The notes: generated by a model from the sequence alone, not told the origin. A stretch of DNA of 29,580 nucleotides from Segatella salivae DSM 15606 (GCF_000185845.1 NZ_GL629647.1:1563117-1592696); one strand, 5' to 3'; positions 1-8,806 are shown, counted from the stretch's first letter. Made by a program: numbers and translations.

Positions 1-319
1 CCTTGTATGAGGCAACGATGTAGACATTGAACTATAATTGCATTATAAACAATGTCATTTCACACCATAATCTGTACCATTTCATCGTGTGAAATGAATC
101 TAATTACATGACCATTTGGGTCAAATCATTTTGCCTTTTATTATCAACAATCTCGACACTTTTAAATAACCCTCAAACGATTTCCATAATTTTAAGGAGT
201 AACTACTCCCCTCTCTCTTCGGAGAGGGGCTGGGGGTGAGGCTGAAAAGGGCTGGAGTTGAGGCTTCTTCTCCCCCATTTCATCGAACAATATAGTCTCC
301 GATGATTAATTCTTTGCTT
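1..319. other. Intergenic region downstream of the GH105 gene, no gene seen
   Basis: No convincing coding sequence lies here. The region is largely occupied by a minus-oriented composite repeat (22-bp array at 32-141, C-rich hairpin arm at 200-270). The hairpin at 208-229 is the only candidate transcription stop for the carbohydrate operon that ends at 320, but it has no clear T-run on the minus strand. Confidence 0.7.
32..270 (-). repeat. Composite 22-bp repeat element, copy 1
   Basis: Read on the minus strand, a C-rich arm (270 to 200) is followed by a divergent middle and then by 22-bp units at 141-120, 119-98, 97-76, 75-54 and, weakly, 53-32. The unit at 97-76 contains the inverted repeat CATTTCA/TGAAATG around a 5-nt centre. 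The arm from 243 to 200 is base-for-base the same as 13431-13474. The arm also has a perfect 8-bp hairpin (208-215 with 222-229). A 22-bp near-duplication sits at 227-248 and 249-270. From the arm's GTTA (203) to the first GCAAAT-type unit (119) is 84 bp, as in the other two full copies. Confidence 0.85.
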
Positions 320-1459
320 TTACTGGTGCGCTGTTTCGTTCTGATTCTTCAACCATCTATAATATTCACATGCAGCAAGCAGAAAGGCACCAACACCAAA
401 GTTGGCTTCAGAATCCGCATTAACCATTTGTCCAGGAATGGCCTTTTCACCGATAGGTTGAACATATCCCACATGACCATCGGGCTGAAGTGCCTTTGTG
501 CTGAGATAGTTCCAAGCGCGTTGAATAGTTTTTTTATACGATTTCATCGGTAAAACTCCGTTATTTACGCCCCAAAGTAGACCATAAGTAAAGAAAGCAG
601 TGCCACTCGTTTCGGGACCAGGTGCCTGCTTTGGATCCATCATCGAACGTGTCCAATAGCCCTCATGTTGCTGGAGTTTCGAGACCGCTTGAGCCAAACG
701 GCGATACTTTTCGACGAAAAAAGCGTAGTGACGATAGTCATTTGGCATATCCTGTAGCACCTTTGCGAGGCCTGCCAAGACCCAACCGTCACCGCGAGCC
801 CAAAAGTCTTTGCGCCCGCGTAGCGTCTTATGTTTGGGATAAACATACTTTGCATCGCGGAAATATAGGTCTGTTTCAGGGTCTAACATAATGCTATCGG
901 CATAGCCAATGCAGTCATAAAGCTTATCAAGATATTTCGTTTCACCCGTTAATCGATACATCTTTGTCATCACAGGCATAACCATATAGAGTGCATCGGC
1001 CCACCACCAATAGTCGTTTTCCTTTGAGTTTACCATGTAATTCATCACTTCTTTTGCGCGTGAAATCATGTGTTCTGATGGCGCAATATGATAGAGATCA
1101 ATGTATGTTTGGAAACAAATCTGCCAGTCACCAAATAGTACATGGTACTGATCTTCGCCGTAAAGTTTGTACTTCCAAAGCCTTGGATCTTTCTCTGTTG
1201 CACCCTCCCAATGATTAAAATTGGCCCATTTCATCGAATAATCGATATAATCTTGTTGTGGAATTAACTTCACAACTTCCATATTTCCGGTATGATATGC
1301 AGCATCATCCCAAAAGGCTCGCGTCTCAGGTTTATGTCGTTTCTGCCAGTTGTTATTTACGCGTTGGATGATTTCAAGAACGTTCTCTGTTGTCATTTGC
1401 TTGGCTTTCAGGGGTACAATCGCAAGCAAAATGGCAAATAAAATGATAGATTTTTTCAT
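320..1459 (-). CDS. GH105 unsaturated rhamnogalacturonyl/glucuronyl hydrolase
   Basis: This 379-residue secreted enzyme belongs to the GH88/GH105 group, which removes 4,5-unsaturated uronic acid from oligosaccharide ends left by polysaccharide lyases. Residues 1-20 look like a signal peptide. The (alpha/alpha)6-barrel hallmark WWWADALYM at 151-159 supplies the likely catalytic Asp155, the residue that protonates the enol ether in the YteR/RhiN family. The WARGDGWVL motif at 220-228 is the other family signature. The length matches the family. It is the last gene of the five-gene operon, starting 3 bp after the DUF4861 stop. A lyase-type product is required as substrate, which fits the heparinase II/III-like protein encoded upstream. 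Family assignment is firm; whether it removes unsaturated glucuronic or galacturonic acid cannot be read from the sequence. Confidence 0.9.
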   Translation of the reverse strand: MKKSIILFAILLAIVPLKAKQMTTENVLEIIQRVNNNWQKRHKPETRAFWDDAAYHTGNMEVVKLIPQQDYIDYSMKWANFNHWEGATEKDPRLWKYKLYGEDQYHVLFGDWQICFQTYIDLYHIAPSEHMISRAKEVMNYMVNSKENDYWWWADALYMVMPVMTKMYRLTGETKYLDKLYDCIGYADSIMLDPETDLYFRDAKYVYPKHKTLRGRKDFWARGDGWVLAGLAKVLQDMPNDYRHYAFFVEKYRRLAQAVSKLQQHEGYWTRSMMDPKQAPGPETSGTAFFTYGLLWGVNNGVLPMKSYKKTIQRAWNYLSTKALQPDGHVGYVQPIGEKAIPGQMVNADSEANFGVGAFLLAACEYYRWLKNQNETAHQ

Positions 1460-1462
1460 GTT

Positions 1463-2641
1463 TTATCGTATCGTTAGGATTAGTGGATGTTTGAGATTGT
1501 CGAGCGATTCTTGGCATTCGAGTGTCCAATGTGCAAACGTTGGCATGTCATAAGCACTCCAAGCAGAACCAAAATAATAGGTAAAGGGCTCACCATGATA
1601 GTTCTTTTTTAAGCCAAGAGCATGGTTAATGGTTTCAAATTTACCGGTTTCATCGACACCATTAGGGTATAACAAGCCCACAAAGATTGTTGAACCCCAA
1701 GCCTTTTGATTGTCAGTTGGGTCAGCATAGGCAATAAAATCTTTGTCTATTTTGAGTTTATTCTCCCCACGAAGTACAAGACCTGTGGCTAAAGTTTCAG
1801 GTGTATTGAGCTGGTCATACCATACAGTCATGCGATTGAAATGTGTTGCTTTATCAAGGGAAATCAAGCGATGTTCAATCACACCATCGGCATTTGGCGC
1901 AAAGTTTAATAGCAAAGTAAATCGTAAAGGGCCATTGTCCAGTATCTTAAAATCATGGTAACAATAAGGAAAAATAAGTTTATCTTGTCTCATGATTGCA
2001 GGCGTTCCACAGCCTAAAGTGGGGCCAACGCCATAAGCATCCATGCCAGTTCCGTGGTCAAGATGAAAGGAAGTGTGCCGATCAATGCCTGCTGCTTCAT
2101 CACGTTTTCCGGCTTTTTGGAGAGAGTCTTCTTTTAGATTGCCTTGATAGTCGGCTGTATAGCGACGCTGAAGTACAAGTTCTGGTGTATTTTTTGTCCA
2201 TACATCAATACCGAAAGAGCGTTCACCCGTTTTCTGAAGTGCCGGTCCATAGACACGGAATCCACATCGATCATTCTCCCAAGCGATGTCATCTTTTCTA
2301 ATTTTATATTGCTTTCCATAAACCCAAGTGCGTGTAGTTGCAGGCTGTTTTGATTCTATCACATAGGTCATTTGCCCAGAAGGAGGGATATTTACCTCAA
2401 AGATTAACTTGCCATCATACGTGAGTTGACAAGGTTGTTCAAGTCTGGCTGCATTGAGAACCCGCAGAGGTGATGTCGCTTTGACATTCATTTTAGCGCT
2501 GATAGTGTCGACAGATAAGTCCACCAATTGATGTCGTTCATGAGCCAAGGGGTTGGTAATTGTGACATAAATATCCTTTGCTTGAGCTGTGCATAGACTA
2601 AAAAGCAAGAATAATAAAGATGTTATTTTTATCGATTTCAT
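1463..2641 (-). CDS. DUF4861 family secreted protein
   Basis: This 392-residue protein starts with a clear signal peptide (about residues 1-21, ending in AQA). The rest is rich in beta-strand-like sequence and aromatic residues, with a PTLGCGTPAI stretch and conserved-looking HRLISLDKATHFNR and YFGSAWSAYD segments. I recognise this as the DUF4861 family, commonly found in Bacteroidota polysaccharide loci next to GH105 enzymes and lyases. No activity is assigned here: the fold pattern could be a sugar-binding or catalytic beta-sandwich. It sits 18 bp after the DUF2264 gene and 3 bp before the GH105 gene, so it is almost certainly co-transcribed and periplasmic or surface-attached. A role on the same acidic glycan is inferred only from position. 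Confidence 0.75.
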   Translation of the reverse strand: MKSIKITSLLFLLFSLCTAQAKDIYVTITNPLAHERHQLVDLSVDTISAKMNVKATSPLRVLNAARLEQPCQLTYDGKLIFEVNIPPSGQMTYVIESKQPATTRTWVYGKQYKIRKDDIAWENDRCGFRVYGPALQKTGERSFGIDVWTKNTPELVLQRRYTADYQGNLKEDSLQKAGKRDEAAGIDRHTSFHLDHGTGMDAYGVGPTLGCGTPAIMRQDKLIFPYCYHDFKILDNGPLRFTLLLNFAPNADGVIEHRLISLDKATHFNRMTVWYDQLNTPETLATGLVLRGENKLKIDKDFIAYADPTDNQKAWGSTIFVGLLYPNGVDETGKFETINHALGLKKNYHGEPFTYYFGSAWSAYDMPTFAHWTLECQESLDNLKHPLILTIR

Positions 2642-2659
2642 CGGATTTTTATCTATGTT

Positions 2660-3910
2660 TTACCACTTATCACGCGTTTGAATATTATCACCCCAACGAT
2701 GATCTTTTGGGAAAGGCTTCCCATTCCAAGCCTTTACTTGTGTCCAAGGCTGTGGAGCGTCTGTCCAAAATGGATGATTAGCCGGGAGACCTAAAGGCAT
2801 AAAGGAGAGCGAAGTCATGTAGAGTGAGCCATTGTTTGTATACCAATCGGCTGTCTCGGGTTGCGAACCACAGAATCCTATCGTAAGAAAGCCTTTCTGA
2901 TTATAGTTATTTTGATGGTCAAACATGCGGTGCATCACTTGTGTTAAGGCCGCTCTGACCTGACCGTTGGAGAGTTCTTTCGGCATCTTTTGATACCAGG
3001 CCAAGAGTGCTAAGGGTTGCATGGCGGCAAGACGATAGGGAGTTGAGCGTCCAATCACAGGGAAAGTACCTTCTGGAGAGATAAACCTTTCTAAGATAAT
3101 GGCATACTTCTGAGCTCGCTTTAAGGCACGATCGAAGTACTTGTTATAGTCTATTCTGGTATTTACTTTGGCATCAATCATAGCCTGAAGTGTCTCAAGA
3201 TACATCGCATGAAACACGTAACTACTATAGTAATCAAAGGCAAAGACTGGGCCATCTGCATACCAACCATCTCCAACATACCATTCTTCTACCTTGCGAC
3301 ATGCCATATTTACGCGGAAGTTATCACATCCTCCACCCGCCTTTGCAAGGAAGCTTTCTATGGTAGAAGCAAAGAGAAGCCAGTTCGTATAGGGTGGATC
3401 TATGCGACGAAGTCTTTGAAATTCCTGAAAGTATCGACGTTTAGTTAGACTGTCAAGTGGCTGCCATAGTGTGTCATAGGCACGCAGAAAACTCTCTGCA
3501 ATATATGCCGCGTCAACGAGATTCTGGTCAGAAATGCCCCAACATAGATAGTCGGGAGAAGATGGATCAACGGCATTTCGGTAGCTTGCTAAAGCCCAAT
3601 CACGAAGCTGTTTGCGTTGTTTGGCCTCGTCAGAACCATCATCTGGCAGTGCTAACCAGGGTGCAATTCCGGCCATAAGTCGCCCAAAAGTCTCCATGAA
3701 TACTACCTTTCGGTTTCGATTATCGAAGCTGGGACTGAACTCAGTCAACATGTTTTGTTGCAACTTTCCATAGGCCATATTCTCTAAAACGGGTCGAGCC
3801 ATCTTGTAAGCTTGGCCTACCCAGTAGTCGCGGTCACATGATTTTGGATTCTTTGCAAAGCCTTCTATGCATGCGAAAAGCATGAGAAGAACGATTAATC
3901 TCTGTTTCAT
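2660..3910 (-). CDS. DUF2264 family protein, possible GH154-like glucuronidase
   Basis: This 416-residue exported protein has a signal peptide of about 19 residues. It carries the DUF2264 landmarks: FMETFGRLMAGIAPWL at 71-86, YVGDGWYADGP at 211-221 and FDYYSSYVFH at 225-234, consistent with an (alpha/alpha)6 toroid. From memory, the CAZy family GH154 (exo-beta-glucuronidase activity on arabinogalactan side chains) was founded on DUF2264-type proteins, so a glucuronidase is a reasonable guess, not a demonstration. Its ATG overlaps the stop of the heparinase-like gene by 4 bp (ATGA), which indicates translational coupling. Candidate acidic residues are Glu73 and the Asp/Tyr cluster near 214-228. 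Confidence 0.78.
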   Translation of the reverse strand: MKQRLIVLLMLFACIEGFAKNPKSCDRDYWVGQAYKMARPVLENMAYGKLQQNMLTEFSPSFDNRNRKVVFMETFGRLMAGIAPWLALPDDGSDEAKQRKQLRDWALASYRNAVDPSSPDYLCWGISDQNLVDAAYIAESFLRAYDTLWQPLDSLTKRRYFQEFQRLRRIDPPYTNWLLFASTIESFLAKAGGGCDNFRVNMACRKVEEWYVGDGWYADGPVFAFDYYSSYVFHAMYLETLQAMIDAKVNTRIDYNKYFDRALKRAQKYAIILERFISPEGTFPVIGRSTPYRLAAMQPLALLAWYQKMPKELSNGQVRAALTQVMHRMFDHQNNYNQKGFLTIGFCGSQPETADWYTNNGSLYMTSLSFMPLGLPANHPFWTDAPQPWTQVKAWNGKPFPKDHRWGDNIQTRDKW

Positions 3911-5730
3911 TTCAAGGTATATTTAATGTTATTTGTCAGTTGTTTTAAATCGATTGTCATCACAATACGATAGAGATTGTTTCCCCATACCTTGTGTAAA
4001 AGGGAGTCCATCTTATTGCTAATGTCTTCTATTTTGACGGTAACTTGTTGGTGAGGATAAAGGAGTTGATTGTCTCCAAGCTGCAAAACACCACGTTGAA
4101 TCATAACAGGTTGCACTGGCGTTAAAAGCATAATGCGTTGTGGTTGCATCCATTTGTCAAGCTGAAAATGCTCGTTTATCTCGATGAAATCGCCTCTTTT
4201 TAAAGACAAACTCCGATTCCACGTCTTCACTTTTGCCTCTTTTGGATAGGCTGAAGCAATATCCATTGCAAGCGAAAATGGCTCATATTGCACCTTAGTT
4301 GCATGGTAATTAGTACCCTCATGTTGGTCAAAACCATTTATTTTTGGTAGGTTATGATAGGCTGATTGCATTGTCCATATCTCGTAACGCTTAGCAGAAA
4401 AGGTGACTGAAGTGTATTCACCCACGCCGGGATCAATAAGTAATGGTCTTGCATTGGCATAGACAATAAACGATCCAATGTCGTTATGATTATGGCTCTC
4501 TCCATTTGTTCCACCCTTCATTGCGACATAAAACGTCTTATGATTCTTAAGCTTTCGCCGCGCCGTCATTATCTGAAGATTAGGTAACCAGACGCTTTCG
4601 AGCTTGGGTTCACACGGCTTTTCACTTTGCAGTTGATGTAGTTTTGTGAGCAGAAATAACTCACGTCCGAGTGTAGGAAAGTTGCCACTACCTGCAAAAA
4701 GCTTTGCCGGCTGTCGGAAAAAGCCTTGTTGTTGCGCTATCCATGCAGCGTAACGGCGCATAGTTATGTCGTCAGTCCACAAAGCAAAAGGATAGAGAAC
4801 GTTGAGTTGAACGACTGCATGATTGTCGTGAGCATCGGCAAAGTTCACACAGAAACCATTGCCTATATACATCTTATATATGTAGGATGCCATCGCCTTT
4901 ACTTTCAAATTAGAGGCAAACTCCTTAGTCGTTAGTCCGAAACTTTCCATCAATTCGATGCAATCAAAGAGTGAACCTGCAGCACGATCCCAATAGAAAG
5001 AGCCTTCATCGCAACCTCCATCATTCGGATATCCATCTATAAACGTCTGCAAAGCTGCCTTAATTTGTCGGATGGCTTCACGTTTCTTTGTCTCGTCTTT
5101 CTCACTTATCAACACTGCAGTTAGCCAGTTAGAACAAATCCAAGGCGTCCAGTTCATGCGACTATGTTTCCACCAATAGTTTGTGTTTAGTGCGGGATTA
5201 AGCAGTCGTTTGTCGATTTCTTTATCAATCCTTTGCTGCATTTCGTCTCCTAATCTGTCTGCCAACATGTAACGAATCCACGCAACCAACCCTGCTGTTT
5301 CGGCATTAAAGAGGTCAACAGTCTGGTCACTTTCCTTTGGATAATCAGGCCCATAATGTGCCGGAATGCCCCACCATGGTTCACCAAGAAGGTTATTCAA
5401 GCCTGCAATTAAATCGGGAATAAAGCGCCCTTTGCCTTCAATAATCTCACCCATTGCTATTGCTGCGAGTTGTGTTCGCTTTTGAAAACAAAGTTGTTCA
5501 TAGTGTGTTCGGTTTCCCTTATGCCTAAACTCACCGAAAACAGAGTCTGGAATTGAGGCCCAAGGTCTACCCAAATATTCATTGGCATAGGCGATATAGC
5601 TTTGTCGCATGGCCTCAGGAACAGCATCTTTCCAATAGTTTGACGTGCCCGTTGGCTGCATTGTCTGCGCATGAATCATTGAACTCGACAGACAAACAAT
5701 GGTTAGTAGTATCTTTTTTAGTGTTATCAT
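3907..5730 (-). CDS. Heparinase II/III family protein, probable polysaccharide lyase
   Basis: This 607-residue secreted protein (signal peptide about 1-22) has the layout of heparinase II/III-type lyases. The N-terminal toroid carries the NYWWKHSRMNWTPWICSNW stretch (183-201) and GGCDEGSFYW (238-247). A C-terminal beta-sandwich follows with GESHNHND at 410-417 and LLIDPGVGEYT at 430-440. His413, His415 and Asp417 are the usual metal-site and active-site region. Such enzymes cut uronic-acid bonds by beta-elimination and leave the 4,5-unsaturated ends that GH105 removes. I cannot assign a PL family or decide between an endo-lyase and an exo-acting lyase releasing a terminal sugar. It follows the GH43 gene by 34 bp and overlaps the DUF2264 gene by 4 bp. 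Confidence 0.85.
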   Translation of the reverse strand: MITLKKILLTIVCLSSSMIHAQTMQPTGTSNYWKDAVPEAMRQSYIAYANEYLGRPWASIPDSVFGEFRHKGNRTHYEQLCFQKRTQLAAIAMGEIIEGKGRFIPDLIAGLNNLLGEPWWGIPAHYGPDYPKESDQTVDLFNAETAGLVAWIRYMLADRLGDEMQQRIDKEIDKRLLNPALNTNYWWKHSRMNWTPWICSNWLTAVLISEKDETKKREAIRQIKAALQTFIDGYPNDGGCDEGSFYWDRAAGSLFDCIELMESFGLTTKEFASNLKVKAMASYIYKMYIGNGFCVNFADAHDNHAVVQLNVLYPFALWTDDITMRRYAAWIAQQQGFFRQPAKLFAGSGNFPTLGRELFLLTKLHQLQSEKPCEPKLESVWLPNLQIMTARRKLKNHKTFYVAMKGGTNGESHNHNDIGSFIVYANARPLLIDPGVGEYTSVTFSAKRYEIWTMQSAYHNLPKINGFDQHEGTNYHATKVQYEPFSLAMDIASAYPKEAKVKTWNRSLSLKRGDFIEINEHFQLDKWMQPQRIMLLTPVQPVMIQRGVLQLGDNQLLYPHQQVTVKIEDISNKMDSLLHKVWGNNLYRIVMTIDLKQLTNNIKYTLK

Positions 5731-5764
5731 GTTTGATGGTTTGAAGTCGTTTAAGCATCAAAGA

Positions 5765-6883
5765 CTAAGGTTTTAGCGTCCAACGCTCTATCCAATGGAT
5801 AACAGGTTGTTGCTTTTCAAACGTTATTGGCAGCCAAATATATCGGCCATCAATCGGGTGATTAGGTCGCCAAACGTCTGCCATGAAGACATAACGAGGC
5901 TTCTTTCGTGTGCCCAATGAAATGACATAAGTTCCTTGTCCGCCAAAAGTGATGTTGGCTTTCGGCCCACGGCAAGGGCTACTTACTTGTGTCCAAGGCC
6001 CTTCTATGCTATGCGCAAAGAACATACGCGCCTTATTTGGCGCCCAACCAGTACATCCGCTGGTAATCAACCAGTATGTATCTTCGTGCTTAAATAAGGC
6101 AGGTGCTTCGTTCTGTCCACCCGGATCAACGCGCCAATAGCGGCCCGTGTGATGGAGATAATCGTCAGTAAGTTCTGCAATTTGAATCGTAAGGTTGTCT
6201 TCCGAAGCATAGATGTGATAGGCCTTTTGATTGTCATCTACGAACAAGGTCTGGTCTCTTGCCATCTGACCATGGGCTAAATCGCGGTCAACAAAAAGTC
6301 CTTTACCAATGAGTTCGCGCCATTCGGGGGTCCACCAAGCCATTTTTAGGCCCGCGTTATAGGTCGAACGATCAAGTGACTCGGGGAGATTCACAGGGCG
6401 AATGCCGGGACATGAACGCGAAGAATAGAGGAATGTATAGGGTCCTTCGGGCCGTTTGCTCACAGCAACTCCATAGCGTGCTGCCGCATAGCCATGCCCT
6501 TTGCGTTCCAAATGAAACCACATGACGAATTGTTTTGACTTGGCATTATAGATCACTTTTGGTCGTTCGATGATGCAACCACGCTCAATGTCACTACCTT
6601 TTTCGTCAGATACGGCCAACGCCACACCGCAATAAGTCCATGAGTTGAGGTCTTTCGAGCGATAACAAGTAACCCCCACTCTCGCAGAATTAGTCGAATC
6701 GGCCTTATGTTCACCGAACCAATAGTATGTTTTCTGATATTTCATGACACCACCACCATGTGCATTGATGTGAATACCACGGTTGTCGGACCATAATTTT
6801 CCTGGAAAGATATCGGCTTTTGTTCGTAAACATCCAATGATAGAGAGCAGAAGAGTTAATGATATGAGATAGGTTTTCGACAT
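5765..6883 (-). CDS. GH43-type beta-propeller hydrolase, likely subfamily 24/34 exo-beta-1,3-galactanase
   Basis: This 372-residue protein has a five-bladed beta-propeller pattern. Its signal sequence ends in SIIGC, so it may be a lipoprotein (Cys18). Motifs in order are INAHGGG (39-45), YYWFGEHK (53-60), ERPKVIYN (106-113), MARDQTLFVDD (207-217), NEAPALF (258-264), ITSGCTGW (273-280) and TFGGQGTYV (312-320). The usual first-blade catalytic Asp of GH43 is absent. Instead Glu106, Glu259 and Gln316 stand at the places expected for GH43_24-type exo-beta-1,3-galactanases, where a Gln is thought to replace the general base. It is the first gene of the operon. No consensus TAnnTTTG promoter was found in the 100 bp upstream, so induction may use another signal. 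GH43 is firm; the galactanase role is inferred. Confidence 0.8.
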   Translation of the reverse strand: MSKTYLISLTLLLSIIGCLRTKADIFPGKLWSDNRGIHINAHGGGVMKYQKTYYWFGEHKADSTNSARVGVTCYRSKDLNSWTYCGVALAVSDEKGSDIERGCIIERPKVIYNAKSKQFVMWFHLERKGHGYAAARYGVAVSKRPEGPYTFLYSSRSCPGIRPVNLPESLDRSTYNAGLKMAWWTPEWRELIGKGLFVDRDLAHGQMARDQTLFVDDNQKAYHIYASEDNLTIQIAELTDDYLHHTGRYWRVDPGGQNEAPALFKHEDTYWLITSGCTGWAPNKARMFFAHSIEGPWTQVSSPCRGPKANITFGGQGTYVISLGTRKKPRYVFMADVWRPNHPIDGRYIWLPITFEKQQPVIHWIERWTLKP

Positions 6884-6978
6884 ATAGGTTTGTTTTGGTA
6901 GATGCTTTTATGGGGGCTTAGACAATGATGCGTGAGGAACGACGAAATCGCTTAATGGATATGGTGCGAGGTCTTAGG

Positions 6979-7044
6979 TTTACTGGCAAAATGATTTCAG
7001 GCATATTAGTCGATGATTTGAGGCACTTTACCTCATGTTTCCTA
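6979..7044 (+). repeat. Partial 22-bp repeat array
   Basis: Three 22-bp units occur at 6979-7000, 7001-7022 and 7023-7044. The first ends GGCAAAATGATTTCAG, nearly the same as unit 0 of the arrays at 13533 and 20688. The next two start GCATAT and GCACTT. The C-rich arm is missing here. It lies between the start of the GH43 operon and the end of the envC operon. Confidence 0.7.
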
Positions 7045-7096
7045 TGGTTTTACCGTGTCATTCCATTCAGTTTAAAAAGTCGTGTGTAGCAAACAA

Positions 7097-7124
7097 GCTG
7101 CCACCCTTTGTGAAAGGGGGCAGC
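7097..7124 (-). terminator. Terminator hairpin of the dut-TPR-DUF4292-envC operon
   Basis: GCTGCC and CCCTTT, with one bulged A between them, pair with AAAGGG and GGCAGC around a GTG loop, giving a 12-bp stem. It begins 8 bp beyond the envC stop on the minus strand and is followed there by a weak T-rich stretch (TTGTTTG). Confidence 0.65.
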
Positions 7125-7132
7125 AAGTGCTT

Positions 7133-8806
7133 TTATCTTCCTAACCATACTTCAGGATTTAACTTTGCGGTTTCCTTGCGAAGTTGGAATTGAAGGATGT
7201 TATCTGAGCCAACAACACCAAGTGTTTGTCGGGTACTTACCTTTTGTCCGCGACTCACACTGACTGAACGCAGGTTACAATATACCGAGATGAAGGCGCC
7301 ATGTCGCACCATAACGACCATACTTCCGGCATAACCGAAGACGGCACTAACCTCTCCATCATAGATGGAACGAGCCACACAACCCGGATTTCCCTTTATG
7401 TTTATACCCTTATTGTCAAGGGTCACGCCGTTCAGTCCCGTCACATTATATTGCCCGAAGTGGCTAACAACCTTATAGCTTCCAGAGATTGGCATTGGCA
7501 ACCGACCGCGGTTAGCCTCGAAACCACCGCTAATCATGCGGTCAACGGTAGATAAGTGTTCGGCGTCATCAGCCTGTTTCTTCACCTCCGCGAGTTCCTT
7601 CTTTTGGCGATCAGCCTCAACCTTTGCCTTTCTTTCAGCTGCTTGGCGCTGTGCTTCCGCCTCTCTTGCAGCCTGTTCTGCACGTTCTTTCTTCTCCGTT
7701 GCAGCCCTTGCAGCAGCTTCTGCGGCAGCTTTCTTCTTGGCTTCATCGGCAGCTTGCTGTGCCTGTCGAGCCGCTTCAGCCGCTCTTGCAGCCGCTTCGG
7801 CTTCAGCTTTCAAGCGTGCTTCCCGCTCTTTTGCTTCCGCAATGCGTCGTGCATTCTCTCTTGCTGCGGCCTCGGCAGCAGCTTTTTTCTTGGCCAACTC
7901 AGCTGCTCGGCGTTGTGCGGCGGCTTTAGCGGCGGCCTGACGCTTAGCTTCTTCTGCGGCACGTGCACGTGCTTTCGCCACCTCTTGTGCCACTAACCGG
8001 TCGATTTGTGCATTGAGAGCAGCATCCTTTTGGCGTTGTTCGGTGATGATTTTCTGTATCGTTTTCTGTTGATTTTGCAATGAAGCAACCACCTTTTTCT
8101 GTTCATCCTGCTGGCCTTCAAGTGCTTCTTTCTCTTTCTTTCCTTTGTAAAGAAGATTACTTTTCTGTCCCTTCACCTGCTGAAGTTGCTTGTGTTTGCC
8201 ATCCACTTGAGCCTGTTTCAGTTGCACCATCTGTCCTTGTGCCTTCTGAAAGTCGGCATATTCGCGCACAAAACGCAAGCGGCGGTACATCTGAGTGAAG
8301 GTTTTCGCCGAGAAGATAAACATCAATTTGTCTTGAACTGTCCTGTTATGAGCAAGATAACGCATAGACTTTATATACTTAGTCCTGCGATCTTGCAGTT
8401 GCTGTTCAAGCGTTTGGAGTTGTGCTTTGAGGATATTGATGTTCCCATTGATATGGTTTATGTCGCTTTCTATACCGTTAATATTCTTCTGTCGCTCATC
8501 AATCTGCGAGTTAAGTGTAAGCAAAGTGTTAAGCCTTTCTTTCACATCAGCTTGATTTTTGCGTAAAGCTTGCTCTTGTTCCTTTATCTTTTTCTGGATG
8601 AGAGAGCGTTGTCCTTGCAGTCCTCGGATAGAGGCGTTGGTATAAACAACAGCGTTTTTAGTGGTCTTTGCTTTTGTTTTTGCCGTTTTTTTTGAAGGTT
8701 TTGCTTTCTGTTCCTGCGTGGGACGTTGCTTAACGGCAGTCTTTTTCTGTGCCGACACATTACATGTCAGCAGACCAATCAATAGGATGAATACAATCTT
8801 TTTCAT
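7133..8806 (-). CDS. EnvC-like murein hydrolase activator with degenerate LytM domain
   Basis: This 557-residue periplasmic protein has a signal peptide (1-19). A lysine-rich linker and a very long Ala/Lys/Glu/Gln coiled coil (about 60-420) follow, then a C-terminal LytM/M23 domain (about 436-557). The architecture is that of EnvC, which activates cell-wall amidases at division. The zinc ligands of active M23 peptidases appear lost: Asn465 and Asn469 stand in the HxxxD-type motif (DNKGINI), and the usual HFE near the end reads QFQ (539-541). It is therefore probably a non-catalytic activator. It starts immediately after the DUF4292 stop, with no gap, and ends the operon. The low-complexity coiled coil produces long spurious reading frames on the opposite strand. 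Confidence 0.88.
   Translation of the reverse strand: MKKIVFILLIGLLTCNVSAQKKTAVKQRPTQEQKAKPSKKTAKTKAKTTKNAVVYTNASIRGLQGQRSLIQKKIKEQEQALRKNQADVKERLNTLLTLNSQIDERQKNINGIESDINHINGNINILKAQLQTLEQQLQDRRTKYIKSMRYLAHNRTVQDKLMFIFSAKTFTQMYRRLRFVREYADFQKAQGQMVQLKQAQVDGKHKQLQQVKGQKSNLLYKGKKEKEALEGQQDEQKKVVASLQNQQKTIQKIITEQRQKDAALNAQIDRLVAQEVAKARARAAEEAKRQAAAKAAAQRRAAELAKKKAAAEAAARENARRIAEAKEREARLKAEAEAAARAAEAARQAQQAADEAKKKAAAEAAARAATEKKERAEQAAREAEAQRQAAERKAKVEADRQKKELAEVKKQADDAEHLSTVDRMISGGFEANRGRLPMPISGSYKVVSHFGQYNVTGLNGVTLDNKGINIKGNPGCVARSIYDGEVSAVFGYAGSMVVMVRHGAFISVYCNLRSVSVSRGQKVSTRQTLGVVGSDNILQFQLRKETAKLNPEVWLGR

Noticed and set aside
302..553. 83-residue plus-strand frame at the left end
   Set aside because: It is antisense to the 3' end of the GH105 gene and looks like no known protein.
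7536..7996. Long Ala/Ser- and Cys/Phe-rich frames on the plus strand
   Set aside because: They are antisense to the Ala/Lys-rich coiled coil of the EnvC-like gene, whose biased codons remove stops from the other strand.
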